Shown: positions 16,936 to 26,289, counted from the stretch's first letter. The stretch: DNA of 64,000 nt from Haladaptatus paucihalophilus DX253 (GCF_000376445.1 NZ_AQXI01000001.1:2629734-2693733), one strand, 5' to 3'. Translations and numbers: made by a program. Notes: generated from the letters alone by a model not told the origin.

Positions 16936-18150
16936 ATGGAATCCCCCAATCAAGCGTCATCGGTCCTCCGACCGCCCGAAGAACTGTACGACAGACAGCG
17001 GCAACTCGACCCGTTCGACTGGTACGCACGAATGCGTCGGGAGTCTCCCGTTCGCTACGACGAGAGTCGAAAGATGTGGGACGTGTTTCGGTACGAGGAC
17101 GTGGACCGCGTGCTCTCCGACTACGACGCGTTCTCCTCGGACATGCGGGACGCCGAGGCGGTGTCGTTCGACGACGACCAAGCGATGCGCCGGACCATGA
17201 TAAACGCGGAACCGCCGGAACACGACCGACTTCGGCGGTTCGTGGACGAACGATTCCGGCCGGGAACGATACGCGAACTGCAACCCCGTCTCGAAGCGTT
17301 CGCCGCCGAATTTCTGGATGCGGTCGAGGACGCGGACCGAATCGACCTCGTCGGGGACTTCGCGTATCCGTTCCCCGTGACCGTCATCGCGGAACTGCTC
17401 GGAATTCCGGCCGACCGCCGCGACCAGTTCAAGTCGTGGTCGGACGCGCTGGTCGCCAGTCCGACGGAAGAGACGACAGCGGCGATGGAGAAAAACGAAC
17501 GGCAGCGCCAACGCGCTCGTCGGGAGATGGCCGAGTACTTCGGCGACCTGCTCGACGAGCGGGCCGACGGGGACGGCGACGACCTCATCACGCTCGCGGC
17601 GACGAGCGACGACCTCGAACGCGATGAGAAGGTCGGGTTTTGCATCCTCCTTCTCATCGCGGGCAACATCACGACGACGAATCTCATCACGAACGCCGTG
17701 TGGTGTTTCGACGAACACGACGTGACCGACGCCGTTCGAACGGGCGAAATCGACCGAAAACAGGCGATAGAGGAGGTACTTCGGTACCGCTCTCCCGCCC
17801 AGTCTATCCGTCGCGTCGCCACCCGGGACGTCGAACTCGGCGGCGAAACCATCGAAGCCGGTGAGTTGGTGACCGCGTGGATCGGGTCCGCGAACCGCGA
17901 CCCCGACGTGTTCGACGCGCCGGAGGAGTTCCGGCCGGAGCGAAGCCCCAACCGACACATCGCGTTCGGCAAGGGCATCCACTACTGCCTCGGCGCGCCG
18001 CTCGCCCGCGTCGAGGCGGACATCGCGCTCGACGCGCTCTTGGACCGGTTCGACACCATCGAGCCGACCGACGAACCCAAGAGTCCGCTTTCGACCCAAC
18101 TGCTCCACGGACTCGAAGCCCTGCCGTGTCGCGTCGAACGCGCCGAGTGA
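16936..18150 (+). CDS. Cytochrome P450
   Basis: 404 aa, a standard bacterial/archaeal class size. I-helix segment LLLIAGNITTTNLI, ExxR motif in EEVLRYR (about residue 279), and the heme-binding loop AFGKGIHYCLGAPLAR with axial thiolate Cys351. The B-C region and PEHDRLRRFVDERF are also typical CYP features. The substrate is unknown. No ferredoxin or reductase gene sits nearby, so redox partners must be encoded elsewhere. The start ATG at 16936 lies after a possible TetR-type operator. Confidence 0.93.
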   Translation: MESPNQASSVLRPPEELYDRQRQLDPFDWYARMRRESPVRYDESRKMWDVFRYEDVDRVLSDYDAFSSDMRDAEAVSFDDDQAMRRTMINAEPPEHDRLRRFVDERFRPGTIRELQPRLEAFAAEFLDAVEDADRIDLVGDFAYPFPVTVIAELLGIPADRRDQFKSWSDALVASPTEETTAAMEKNERQRQRARREMAEYFGDLLDERADGDGDDLITLAATSDDLERDEKVGFCILLLIAGNITTTNLITNAVWCFDEHDVTDAVRTGEIDRKQAIEEVLRYRSPAQSIRRVATRDVELGGETIEAGELVTAWIGSANRDPDVFDAPEEFRPERSPNRHIAFGKGIHYCLGAPLARVEADIALDALLDRFDTIEPTDEPKSPLSTQLLHGLEALPCRVERAE

Positions 18151-18152
18151 CA

Positions 18153-18160
18153 AAAAATTG
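18153..18160 (-). terminator. Oligo-T terminator after the small NSS-partner gene
   Basis: The plus strand has CAAAAAATTGG just past the stop of the minus-strand gene; on the minus strand this reads as a T-run. It serves the symporter operon. Confidence 0.35.
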
Positions 18161-18168
18161 GACCGCCG

Positions 18169-18486
18169 CTACAACCGCTCCAGCGAGTCGATTTCCGATT
18201 GGCTCCAGTCGTAGAACGTCGTATCGATACGTCTGAGCGTCTCGACGCACTCGTTGTAGCGCTCGCGAGCCTCGGACGCGTGTTTGTCGTTAGGATTCTC
18301 CCGTATCCACTCCCGGAGTTCCGTCATCGAGCGCGGGGAGTAGGTGTCGATTTCGCCCTGTTCGTTCAGCAGTTCGAGCTTTTCGTCCTCGTCTCGGAGC
18401 GAGCGAACGAGCGCCCACACGGCCGTGCCCCAGAGGACGGCGATGGACCCGAGCATGACGACCCACGCGCTCGTCGAGAGTGCCAT
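18169..18486 (-). CDS. Small single-TM partner protein of the NSS symporter
   Basis: 105 aa from ATG 18486. One TM helix at residues ~7-27 (STSAWVVMLGSIAVLWGTAV) is followed by a charged cytosolic tail with EWIRENPNDKHASEARERYN, which resembles a helical repeat. Its start lies 1 nt past the symporter stop, so translation is coupled. Small accessory subunits next to NSS transporters are known in bacteria (MetS with MetP), usually ~60 aa. This one is longer. Assignment as an accessory subunit is inferred from position and topology. Confidence 0.6.
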   Translation of the reverse strand: MALSTSAWVVMLGSIAVLWGTAVWALVRSLRDEDEKLELLNEQGEIDTYSPRSMTELREWIRENPNDKHASEARERYNECVETLRRIDTTFYDWSQSEIDSLERL

Positions 18487-18487
18487 C

Positions 18488-19957
18488 TCAATCACCTCCT
18501 CCCGCGGCGGTTTCAGGTGAGTCACTCGTCCCACCACGTCCGCGGAGCGCACCCATGATGAGGACCGCACCGACGAGCAACACGGCCATCAACACGACGC
18601 CGCCGACCGTCCGGACGAACGACGTACCGACACTCATCACGACATAGTAGGCCATGATGCCCACCATCAGCGCCGGAATGAGGAATTTGATGATGCCGAC
18701 CCACCACCCACCGACGTGGATGTCGGAGTTGCGGTTGAGCGCGATGACGCGCATGGGTTCGGCTTCGAGCTGCCAGCCGACGGTCAGGATGATGAGCAAC
18801 GCCGCGAGCGGCAGCCCCCAGTTTCCGAACATGAAGTCCATCAGCCCGAGGAAGTCGGCGGAGTACGCGCTCGGAAGGCCGACCAACCAGATGAGGCCGA
18901 CGACTCCGAGAACGGCACCGCGGCGGTCCAACCTCGTCTCCTCGGTGACCGTCGTCACCGCGACTTCGGTGATGGCGAGGCCGGACGAAAACGTGGCGAA
19001 CAGGAAGCCAACGAAGAACAGGATGGCCCAAATCGCTCCGCCCGTCATCTGCGGGAAGACGCTCGGTAGGGAGATAAACGCCAGATTGGACCCGGCGCTC
19101 GGCTCCAGCCCGAACGCGAACACCGCCGGGAAGACGGCGAAGATGGCGAGCAGCCCGACGCTCGTGTTTCCGACGGCGGTGAAGACGCCCGCACCAAGCG
19201 GCACGTCGTCGTTCTTGCTCAGGTAACTCCCGAAGGTGAGCGCGATACCCCAACCGAGGCCGGTTGAGAAGAGCGCCTGTCCGAGCGCGGCGGTCCACGT
19301 CTCCGCACGCACGAGGTAGTTCCAGTCGGGGGTGAACACGAACTCCAGTCCACCCATCGCGCCGGGGAGCGTGAGTCCCTTGATTCCCACCGCGATGAGC
19401 GCGAGGACGAGGAACGGAATCATCCACTTGACGACGCGCTCGATGCCGTCCTTGATGCCGAACAGGAGGACGCCTCCCGTCGCCGCCATGGCGACGGTGT
19501 GCATCCCGACGGTGAGCGCCGGAGATCCCGAAAAGGCCGACCAGAACGACTGCGGGTCGAAGCCCGGTTGCGAGAAGGTTAGGAGAACCGAGTTCGCCGC
19601 GTAGTACATCGTCCACCCGATGATGGGCGCGTAGTAGGACATCAAGGCGATGTTCACGATGACGACGACCAACCCGAGCCCTTCCGCGCGGCCCTCACCG
19701 AACGCGGATTTGAACGACCCGATGACGCCGCGGTTCGTGTACGACCCGAACACCGTCTCGGCCATCAGCCCCGGAATGGCGATGAGGAACAGGAGGATGA
19801 CGTACGCCACGAGGAACGCGCCACCCCCGTTTTCCCCCGTCGTGAACGGCATCCGCCATATGTTTCCGGCGCCGACCATCGCGCCGAGCATTGCCATGAG
19901 GAAGCCGAAGCGACTTCCCCACTGTTCCCGTACGGTCCGTGCGTTAGCATCTGACAT
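18488..19957 (-). CDS. Sodium-dependent transporter, NSS (SNF) family
   Basis: 489 aa, 11-12 TM helices. TM1 has the NSS signature GAMVGAGNIWRMPF with its unwound Na+/substrate-binding segment; further segments such as GLGWGIALTFGSYLSKNDD (TM6 to loop) and FSSGLAITEV (TM8) match LeuT-type transporters. It probably imports an amino acid (possibly methionine or alanine, as for the MetPS type) with Na+. The promoter lies at 19958-20000 with a TATA-like ACTTATATTGA (19987-19997). It is coupled to the small partner gene downstream. Confidence 0.9.
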   Translation of the reverse strand: MSDANARTVREQWGSRFGFLMAMLGAMVGAGNIWRMPFTTGENGGGAFLVAYVILLFLIAIPGLMAETVFGSYTNRGVIGSFKSAFGEGRAEGLGLVVVIVNIALMSYYAPIIGWTMYYAANSVLLTFSQPGFDPQSFWSAFSGSPALTVGMHTVAMAATGGVLLFGIKDGIERVVKWMIPFLVLALIAVGIKGLTLPGAMGGLEFVFTPDWNYLVRAETWTAALGQALFSTGLGWGIALTFGSYLSKNDDVPLGAGVFTAVGNTSVGLLAIFAVFPAVFAFGLEPSAGSNLAFISLPSVFPQMTGGAIWAILFFVGFLFATFSSGLAITEVAVTTVTEETRLDRRGAVLGVVGLIWLVGLPSAYSADFLGLMDFMFGNWGLPLAALLIILTVGWQLEAEPMRVIALNRNSDIHVGGWWVGIIKFLIPALMVGIMAYYVVMSVGTSFVRTVGGVVLMAVLLVGAVLIMGALRGRGGTSDSPETAAGGGD

Positions 19958-20219
19958 GGATACGGCGGTTCGGACGGTCGGCAGAAACTTATATTGATAC
20001 GGTTAGGTGGTGATATTCTACTTTCACCGACATGAATACACTTTCTCTACTGATCGCTGTACTCAACCGCTCTGATTCTGTAGAGAACCTCGACTGTCTC
20101 GCTCTGACAGAATTGGGATGGTTTGGCGCAATAAATCACATTCCACGATATGAAATAGCTGGTGTGAGGGTACTTCGGCGACATCGTAATGTCGCTCCTC
20201 ATCGAATCGGTTGCCACTC

Positions 20220-21014
20220 ATGCCCTCCGCGGCCCCGCTCTACATCACCGATTTCGCCGACGAACGCTGTCGCTTCGACAGCTACTGGCCTCGGCTTCGG
20301 GAACTCGACGTTCCGGTTCCGAAGACGGCGCTCGTCCCGCTCGAAACGGACGAGGAGGAAATCCGCTGGGACACGGACGCGATTCTGTCGTTCATGGACC
20401 GAAACGGGTTCGACCGGGCGTTCGTTCGGACGCAGGTCAAGGCCGCCACGGTCCGACTCCGCGAGGGGTCGTTCATCTACCGCCCCGAGGCGGACGTGAT
20501 AGACCGGGTGGTCGAATCGCTGCTCACGCAGAACGGCGAACAGGGCTGGCCGCACGGCGGCGGACTCGTGGTGCGCGAGTGGCTCGACTTCGATTTCTGT
20601 CGGCACCCGAACCACACCTGCCATCCGTCGGTTCGATTCTTCGTGGACGACGGCGACGTTCTCGGCCACACGCCGCCGACCGCGGAGCGAGCGAGGAACG
20701 TCTGTGACGACACCTACGACTACCTTGACCCCGTGATTCGGAGCGTGGACCTCTCCACGCCGCGTCGGTACGCCGAACGGATTGCGGGCGAGTTCTCCGA
20801 GACGTGGGGCGTCGATTTCATCATGGACACGACGGGAACGTGGTACTGCCCGGAACTCAACTTCAACGGCGTCTACTGGAATCGAATGGAAGAGCGGTGG
20901 TGGAACATGTGCGGCCAAGGCGACTTCGAACCGTGGAGTCCGGTCGAGATTCACTCGGCCGCGCTGTACGGAACGAGACCGGACGATTCTGACGACGGAG
21001 CGAGATGGTGGTGA
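20220..21014 (+). CDS. ATP-grasp-like protein (hypothetical)
   Basis: 264 aa from ATG 20220; TTG at 20211 is an alternative. FDRAFVRTQVKAATVRLREG resembles the ATP-grasp lysine strand, and WGVDFIMDTTGTWYCPELNF near the C-terminus resembles the closing ATP-grasp block that binds Mg (D..g.w...ElN). Trp/Tyr-rich ends and several Cys are unusual. The family is not identified; a carboxylate-amine ligase activity is plausible by fold only. It is monocistronic and ends close to the remnant described at 21018-21121. Confidence 0.5.
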   Translation: MPSAAPLYITDFADERCRFDSYWPRLRELDVPVPKTALVPLETDEEEIRWDTDAILSFMDRNGFDRAFVRTQVKAATVRLREGSFIYRPEADVIDRVVESLLTQNGEQGWPHGGGLVVREWLDFDFCRHPNHTCHPSVRFFVDDGDVLGHTPPTAERARNVCDDTYDYLDPVIRSVDLSTPRRYAERIAGEFSETWGVDFIMDTTGTWYCPELNFNGVYWNRMEERWWNMCGQGDFEPWSPVEIHSAALYGTRPDDSDDGARWW

Positions 21015-21017
21015 CGG

Positions 21018-21121
21018 TTACTTGCCGGTGATGATGCTGGCGAGCTTCTTTTGGTCGCACAGCCGTCTTCCTTCGGAATCTTCGGGATGCCCTCGAACTC
21101 GATGTTTCCCACCAGTTTCAT
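21018..21121 (-). pseudogene. Short gene remnant with apparent frameshift
   Basis: On the minus strand from ATG 21121 a frame reads MKLVGNIEFEGIPKIPKEDG, then after an apparent 1-nt loss the neighbouring frame continues as CDQKKLASIITGK followed by TAA at 21018. Both parts look coding (Lys/Glu-rich, sensible codon use), yet neither frame alone gives an intact protein. It begins 21 nt after the GNAT stop and in the same frame. Could be a decayed small gene or a sequencing error in a small intact one. Confidence 0.35.
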
Positions 21122-21142
21122 CGACACCGAGTGCGGACCGTC

Positions 21143-21667
21143 CTATCGATATGTCTCATCCGGCATCTCGTCGAGTATCGAATCACCGTCGTTGAGCGAT
21201 TTCCTCATAACCAACACCGGAATCGACACTTCGCGTCCGTCGTGTTCCTTCTCGACTGCTTCCTCGGCTATCGGGCGGTAGTCCATTCGTTCGTAAAACT
21301 CGACGGCGTTGCGCGATGCCCACAGTTCGAGTCGGGTCAGTCCAACACCGCGGGCGTACTCCTCCAGATGGCCGAGGATGGCTGAGCCGATACCGTTCCG
21401 TGCGGCGTCGGGATGTACGTACACTGCCCGCACTTCGTCGTTCTCCGGCACGAGATGTCCGTACCCAACCACGCCGTCGTTCACGGCGACGACGAGGTAG
21501 TGACCCGGCGTGTCGATGGGATAGCCCCTGGTTCCGTCGTCCTTTTCCGCCCACGCCTCGACCTGTGTTTCGTCGTACGCGTCCGGGCCGAACGCGCGAA
21601 TCGACGCGATGTGAAGGCGCAAAATCTCGGACGCATCGTCCCGTGTCGCTTCCCGAATCTCGGCCAT
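21143..21667 (-). CDS. GNAT family N-acetyltransferase
   Basis: 174 aa. Complete GNAT fold: N-terminal IREATRDDASEILRLH, central VNDGVVGYGHLVPENDEVRAV strand pair, acetyl-CoA pyrophosphate loop VHPDAARNGIGSAIL (R/QxxGxG/A), and the terminal LELWASRNAVEFYERMDY block. The substrate is unknown; the middle resembles small-molecule/protein acetyltransferases rather than RimI. Its frame runs on past the TAG stop into the remnant at 21018-21121. Confidence 0.85.
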   Translation of the reverse strand: MAEIREATRDDASEILRLHIASIRAFGPDAYDETQVEAWAEKDDGTRGYPIDTPGHYLVVAVNDGVVGYGHLVPENDEVRAVYVHPDAARNGIGSAILGHLEEYARGVGLTRLELWASRNAVEFYERMDYRPIAEEAVEKEHDGREVSIPVLVMRKSLNDGDSILDEMPDETYR

Positions 21668-21800
21668 CTCGTGCGGACCGTCTCTCCGTGAACGGAATAA
21701 CCGCCCGGTCGCGCAGGTCGGACTGCAGTTCTCCCGTGTTTCGCCAGCCCGTTGTCAGGTGCGACCAAACTACTTGTGCCCCCGCCCAGAAAGGGGTGCT

Positions 21801-22289
21801 ATGGAGTCGAAACGGGAACTACTGGAACTGCTCCTGTCGAACGCCCGCGAGAGCACCGCCGACCTCGCGCGACAGACCGGACTGTCGGAGTCGGAAGTGG
21901 AATCGCTGATTACGGAACTCGAATCCGAGGGTGCAGTCCGCGGCTATCAGGCGGTCGTCGATTGGCACAACATCGACGACCAACACGTGCAAGCGGAGGT
22001 CGAACTCAACGTCGAACTCGACCGGGAAACCGGCTACGAGGAGATCGCGCGTCGAATAGCGAAATTCCCCAAGGTCGTCTCGCTGCGGTTGATAAGTGGC
22101 GATTACGATTTCGCCGTGGACATCGAGGGCGAGTCGATGCACGACGTGTCGAACTTCGTCTCCGAGCAGATAGCGCCCATCCCGGAGGTGACGCAGACGG
22201 TGACACACTTCGTCATGGAGACGTACAAGGAACGCGGTATCGAGTTCGAGGACCGCGACGACGACGACCGTCTCTCGGTTTCGCCATGA
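21801..22289 (+). CDS. Lrp/AsnC family transcriptional regulator
   Basis: 162 aa from ATG 21801. N-terminal HTH (ADLARQTGLSESEVESLITE), linker beta-strand (GAVRGYQAVVDW), and a C-terminal RAM-like ligand/oligomerisation domain (VEAEVELNV-like to GDYDFAVDIEG). It overlaps the start of the aminotransferase gene by 4 nt (ATGA), so it is translationally coupled with it. Lrp regulators often control such adjacent amino acid enzymes, so it probably regulates this operon in response to an amino acid. Confidence 0.9.
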   Translation: MESKRELLELLLSNARESTADLARQTGLSESEVESLITELESEGAVRGYQAVVDWHNIDDQHVQAEVELNVELDRETGYEEIARRIAKFPKVVSLRLISGDYDFAVDIEGESMHDVSNFVSEQIAPIPEVTQTVTHFVMETYKERGIEFEDRDDDDRLSVSP

Positions 22290-23425
22290 AACCCGCCGAC
22301 CGCGTTCAACAGGTTCCCCCATCGGGGATTCGGCGCTTCTTCGAACTCGCGGAGGAGCGCGACGACGTTATCTCGCTCGGGGTGGGCGAACCGGATTTCT
22401 CCGCGCCGTGGGCCGCCAGAACGGCCGCAATCGACGCGCTGGAACGGGGGAAAACGTCCTACACCGCGAACCGCGGCCGCCGCGACCTTCGGACGGCCAT
22501 CGCGGACCACGTGGAGCGCTACGACCTCGACTACGACCCGGACGAGGAGATTCTGGTGACGGCGGGCGCGAGCGAGGCCATCGACGTGGCGATGCGGGCG
22601 CTCGTGAACCCCGGCGACACCGTGGCGGTTCACCAGCCCTCGTACATCTCCTACGTCCCCGGCGTCGTCTTCGCGGGCGGCGAACCGCTGGCGGTTCCGA
22701 CGCGGGCGGAGAACGGTTTCGCGCTCACCTACGACGCGCTGGAAGCGGCGGGTGCGGCCGACGCCGATGCGCTGATGCTGTGCTATCCCAACAACCCGAC
22801 CGGCGCGACGATGAGCGCGGACCAACTCGCCGACGTCGCGGAGTTCGTTCGGGAACACGACCTGTTCGTCCTCTCCGACGAGATTTACGCCGCGCTGACC
22901 TACGGCGGCGACCACACGTCGATTTCGACGTTCCCCGGCATGCGCGAGCGAACCGTCGTCTTCAACGGCTTCTCGAAGGCCTACGCGATGACCGGCCTTC
23001 GACTGGGCTACGCGCTCGGTCCCGCGGACGCCATCGCCGCGATGAATCGAATCCACCAGTATTCGATGCTCTCCGCACCGGTGACCGCCCAATACGCCGC
23101 GCTGGAGGCGCTCCGGAGTTGCGAAGAGAGCGTCAGAGAGATGCACGACGAGTACAACCGCCGTCGGCGGTTCGTCCTCTCGCGCTTCGAGGAGATGGGC
23201 CTCGACTGCTTCGAGGCCAGCGGCGCGTTCTACGCGTTCCCCGCGTGCGGCGACGACGACGAGGCCTTCGCGGAGGAACTCCTCGAAGAACAGGGCGTCG
23301 CCGTCGTCCCCGGAAGCGCCTTCGGCGAGGGTGGCGCGGGCCACTTCCGCGCCTCCTACGCGACCGGCATGGCCGAGTTGCGCGAGGCGATGAACCGAAT
23401 CGAGACGTTCGTTCGCGGACGGTAG
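22286..23425 (+). CDS. PLP-dependent class I/II aminotransferase
   Basis: 379 aa from ATG 22286. Complete fold type I enzyme: SLGVGEPDFSAPW at the N-terminus, CYPNNPTGATMS, LSDEIYAALTYGG and the PLP lysine K231 in FNGFSKAYAMTGLRLGY. The C-terminal Arg that binds the alpha-carboxylate lies in HFRASYATG. It groups by look with haloarchaeal aspartate/alanine-type aminotransferases. The Lrp gene overlaps by 4 nt upstream. Confidence 0.92.
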   Translation: MKPADRVQQVPPSGIRRFFELAEERDDVISLGVGEPDFSAPWAARTAAIDALERGKTSYTANRGRRDLRTAIADHVERYDLDYDPDEEILVTAGASEAIDVAMRALVNPGDTVAVHQPSYISYVPGVVFAGGEPLAVPTRAENGFALTYDALEAAGAADADALMLCYPNNPTGATMSADQLADVAEFVREHDLFVLSDEIYAALTYGGDHTSISTFPGMRERTVVFNGFSKAYAMTGLRLGYALGPADAIAAMNRIHQYSMLSAPVTAQYAALEALRSCEESVREMHDEYNRRRRFVLSRFEEMGLDCFEASGAFYAFPACGDDDEAFAEELLEEQGVAVVPGSAFGEGGAGHFRASYATGMAELREAMNRIETFVRGR

Positions 23426-23515
23426 GGACCGTCTTTTCCCCGCTCGTTTTCCGACCACTTTCACTCAACGTACGGCACAGCGTTATTCCGGTATCGCGCT
23501 TTTTTCTACACGCTC

Positions 23516-23908
23516 ATGATGACCGAAATCGGTCGCACGACGCTGTTGGTGGACGACTACGACGACGCCATCGAGTTTTACGCCGAAACGCTCGGCTTCG
23601 AGGTGCTCTACGACGACGAACTGGAGGAGGGGTATCGGGCGGTGCACGTCGGTCGTTCCGGACGGTCGCCGGTCGGAATCTGGCTGATGGAACCCAGTGG
23701 CGAAGCGGAACGCGCGTTAGTCGGCGAGCAGACCGGTGACCAACCGGCGTTCGTCTTCTACACCGACGACTGTCGGAAAACCTACGAGACGCTCTCCGAC
23801 CGAGGTGTCACGTTCCTCGGCGAACCGAAGTCGGACGAGAGCGGCGTTCACGTCCACTTCGAGGACCCGTACGGCACCAAAATCGTCCTCGTCGAACTGG
23901 CCGCGTGA
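23516..23908 (+). CDS. VOC/glyoxalase superfamily protein (first)
   Basis: 130 aa. Repeats of the betaalphabetabetabeta motif: LLVDDYDDAIEFYAETLGFEVLYDDEL and then KTYETLSDRGVTFLGEP with VHVHFEDPYGTKIVLVEL. Metal-binding residues may be present (GIWLM region and the final E). Unknown substrate. It converges with the next VOC gene, stops 2 nt apart. A second VOC gene side by side on the opposite strand suggests an old duplication or a shared stress role. Confidence 0.8.
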   Translation: MMTEIGRTTLLVDDYDDAIEFYAETLGFEVLYDDELEEGYRAVHVGRSGRSPVGIWLMEPSGEAERALVGEQTGDQPAFVFYTDDCRKTYETLSDRGVTFLGEPKSDESGVHVHFEDPYGTKIVLVELAA

Positions 23909-23909
23909 G

Positions 23910-24320
23910 TCACTCCGGCGCGACGAGTTCGACCTTTATCCGTTCGGGGTCCTCGAAGTAGACCGCGTAGTGGTCCTCGCCGCCAGCGAACGGGTGGTCG
24001 TCCTCGTACAAAATCGGGACGCCCTTCGAGCGCAACGTCTCCGTCAGTTCGTCCACGTGGTCGCGCGACGCGGCGTGAAACGCGAGGTGGTTCAGCCCCG
24101 GACGACGGCGGTGATACGGTTCGTCCCGAAACTCCTCATCGGCTTGGACGAGGACGATGTACGTCTCACCTCGCTTCCACGACCGGCCGCCGTCCCAGTC
24201 CTGATACACCGAGTACCCGAGTTCGTCGAGTAACCAGCCCCAGAAGGACGCCGACGCTTCGAAGTCGCTGGCGTAGAGTTCGACGTGGTGGAGCAGGCCG
24301 GTTGGACTGTCGTTCGTCAC
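23910..24320 (-). CDS. VOC/glyoxalase superfamily protein (second)
   Basis: 136 aa from GTG 24320. LLHHVELYASDFEASASFWGWLL, HLAFHAASRDHVDELTETL and HYAVYFEDPERIKVELVAPE match a glyoxalase/bleomycin-resistance-type VOC fold; His6-like N-terminal H and the end E are possible metal ligands. It is more related to the metal-binding glyoxalase I-like branch than the convergent neighbour at 23516. No operon partner. Confidence 0.8.
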   Translation of the reverse strand: MTNDSPTGLLHHVELYASDFEASASFWGWLLDELGYSVYQDWDGGRSWKRGETYIVLVQADEEFRDEPYHRRRPGLNHLAFHAASRDHVDELTETLRSKGVPILYEDDHPFAGGEDHYAVYFEDPERIKVELVAPE

Positions 24321-24397
24321 GGTCGGAATGGCGGTTGCATCACGAAATCACTGTCGACCGTCGAACGAATCCCCGGTTGGGGCCGCCGACTCCCACG

Positions 24398-25684
24398 CTA
24401 CGACGACTCTTGCGATTGGACGAACACGACTTCGACGGTCGTCTTCTGCCCCGTTCGTCGCGTGATATCGCGGTCGATTCGCTGTGCGATGCCGTCCGGT
24501 GGCTGACCCGGCGGGTCGGTGACGATTCGAACCTGTGCGGGTTTCCCCTGGTAGAACTCGATCGGTCGGTACGTCACCGAGGAATTCACGAGCTGATACT
24601 CCGCATACGGTGCGTTCTCGCCGTTGAACAGCGAGTGTATCTCGTCGTTCGCCTGCTCTTGATAGACCGTCGTCCGGTTCGTTCCGTAGGTGACGAGTCC
24701 GAGACCGAGCGAGAGGACCGCGATGGCGACGAGGATGACCGCGATTCGCGCCAGGGTTCTGGAACGGGCTTCCCCGACGGACCGTATCCGTTCGGGGCGA
24801 TAGCCGGACACCCACAGCAGCGCCAGCGCGGTGAGGTTTATCGACAGGAGGTTCACGAGGACGTTCACGGTCGCACCCAACGCGACGCCGAAATCGAGCC
24901 ACGCGATTCCGAGGCCGACGGTCGCGGCCGGGGGGACCAACGCGACGGCGATCATCACGCCGACGATGACCGACCCGGAACCGCGCATGAGGCTGATGAC
25001 GCCCGCCGCGCCCGCGCCGAGCGCCAGCAGCAACGACAGGAAGTTCGGCGTGAACCGTTCCGTCACCGCCGGAATCGTTCGGATGTCGATTCCGGGCGGG
25101 ATGAGCACGGTTCCCTGAACGAGGAACCCGAAGAGGGCCGCGCTCGCGATGGCGACCAGTAGACCGGTGATCTGGTACCAGACGCCCCTGGACACCAAAT
25201 CGGGTTCGTCAACGACCGTCCCGACGCTCGCGGCCATTGCCGGACCCATCAGCGGTGCGATGACCATCGCGCCGATGATGACGGCCGACGAGTTGAGCAA
25301 CAGCCCGGTCGCCGCGATGATGGTGCTGATGACCGTCATCGAGAAGAAGGTCGAGCGGTCGGGAGCCATCTCGGACGCCCTGTCGCGGAGTTCCTCGCGG
25401 GCGATGTTCACCCCGGCGTACCGCCGTTTGAGTTCCCCGATTCGCCTCGAAACGACCGTTTCCGGCTGTAGCACGATGGTGAAGGCGTCCTCCTCGATGC
25501 CCACGTCGCGGAGTTTTTCGAGGATGGGTTCGACGGCGCTCGGCGGCACCGGGAACGTGACCAGCGCGGTGAACTCCGTCCGCCCGGTTTCGTCGAACAC
25601 GGCGTAGTCTACCCCCTCCTCGTCCAGTGCATCGAGAACGTCCGTCCGTTTGCCACGTGGGACGAGAATTTGCACGAGACGCAT
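24398..25684 (-). CDS. DUF389/TIGR00341 family membrane protein
   Basis: 428 aa. The N-terminal ~110 residues are soluble (MRLVQILVPRGKRTDVLDAL, a small ferredoxin-like fold), then FFSMTVISTIIAATGLLLNS begins the polytopic part with the SSAVIIGAMVIAPLMGPAMA signature. A hydrophobic core with ~8 helices ends near residue 315, followed by a soluble C-terminal region (YGTNRTTVYQEQANDE). The family is found in cyanobacteria and archaea; function unknown, sometimes described as hydrophobic membrane proteins possibly in transport. Confidence 0.85.
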   Translation of the reverse strand: MRLVQILVPRGKRTDVLDALDEEGVDYAVFDETGRTEFTALVTFPVPPSAVEPILEKLRDVGIEEDAFTIVLQPETVVSRRIGELKRRYAGVNIAREELRDRASEMAPDRSTFFSMTVISTIIAATGLLLNSSAVIIGAMVIAPLMGPAMAASVGTVVDEPDLVSRGVWYQITGLLVAIASAALFGFLVQGTVLIPPGIDIRTIPAVTERFTPNFLSLLLALGAGAAGVISLMRGSGSVIVGVMIAVALVPPAATVGLGIAWLDFGVALGATVNVLVNLLSINLTALALLWVSGYRPERIRSVGEARSRTLARIAVILVAIAVLSLGLGLVTYGTNRTTVYQEQANDEIHSLFNGENAPYAEYQLVNSSVTYRPIEFYQGKPAQVRIVTDPPGQPPDGIAQRIDRDITRRTGQKTTVEVVFVQSQESS

Positions 25685-25874
25685 ACACCTGTTACGTCGG
25701 CAGAATATTTAGTTGATTGTGTAGTTCAGCGCTCCCGGTCACACCTTGAAGACGACGGGTTTCGCCACGACGTCGCCGATTCGTTGTCGGCGGTCCGTCA
25801 TACTCCCGATTCGACTGGTCAGGCGAAACGTTACTGGCCGTCATTCCTAATCCGTTCGCGGTTGCACCGCTCGT

Positions 25875-26246
25875 ATGGCGACCGAAACCCGCTCGTGGTT
25901 CGACCGCACAGACGGACTGGCGTCGCTCGATTACGTAGGTATCGTCCTCGCCGCGATTACCGGTTTCATTCACCTCTACGAGGGCGTGGAGGACCTCGGC
26001 GAGGGAATCTTCGGAATCCTGTTCATCCTCGCCGGACTCGGCTTCTTCGGTGCCATCGTCCTCCTCTGGTTGGGATTCAATCGGCGGATTCTGTACCCCG
26101 TCGGTATCGCGTTCACCGGCATCCAGTTCGCCGCGTACTTCGGCCTGCGCTGGCCGAACGTCTACGAACCGCTCGGTCTCGTGGACAAACTCGTCCAGCT
26201 CCTGCTCATCGTCGTCCTCTTCCTGCTGTGGCAGACGGTGGAGTGA
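25875..26246 (+). CDS. Small polytopic membrane protein, unknown
   Basis: 123 aa, four predicted hydrophobic helices: YVGIVLAAITGFIHLYEGVE, ILFILAGLGFFGAIVLLWLG, YPVGIAFTGIQFAAYFGLRW and LVQLLLIVVLFLLWQTV. The polar N-terminus and GFIHLYEGVED resemble many uncharacterised haloarchaeal proteins of this size. No function assigned; neighbour genes give no clue. Confidence 0.6.
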   Translation: MATETRSWFDRTDGLASLDYVGIVLAAITGFIHLYEGVEDLGEGIFGILFILAGLGFFGAIVLLWLGFNRRILYPVGIAFTGIQFAAYFGLRWPNVYEPLGLVDKLVQLLLIVVLFLLWQTVE

Positions 26247-26289
26247 CGGGCCGCCATCCCTATTGAACCGCGGACCGGATACGAAACGT

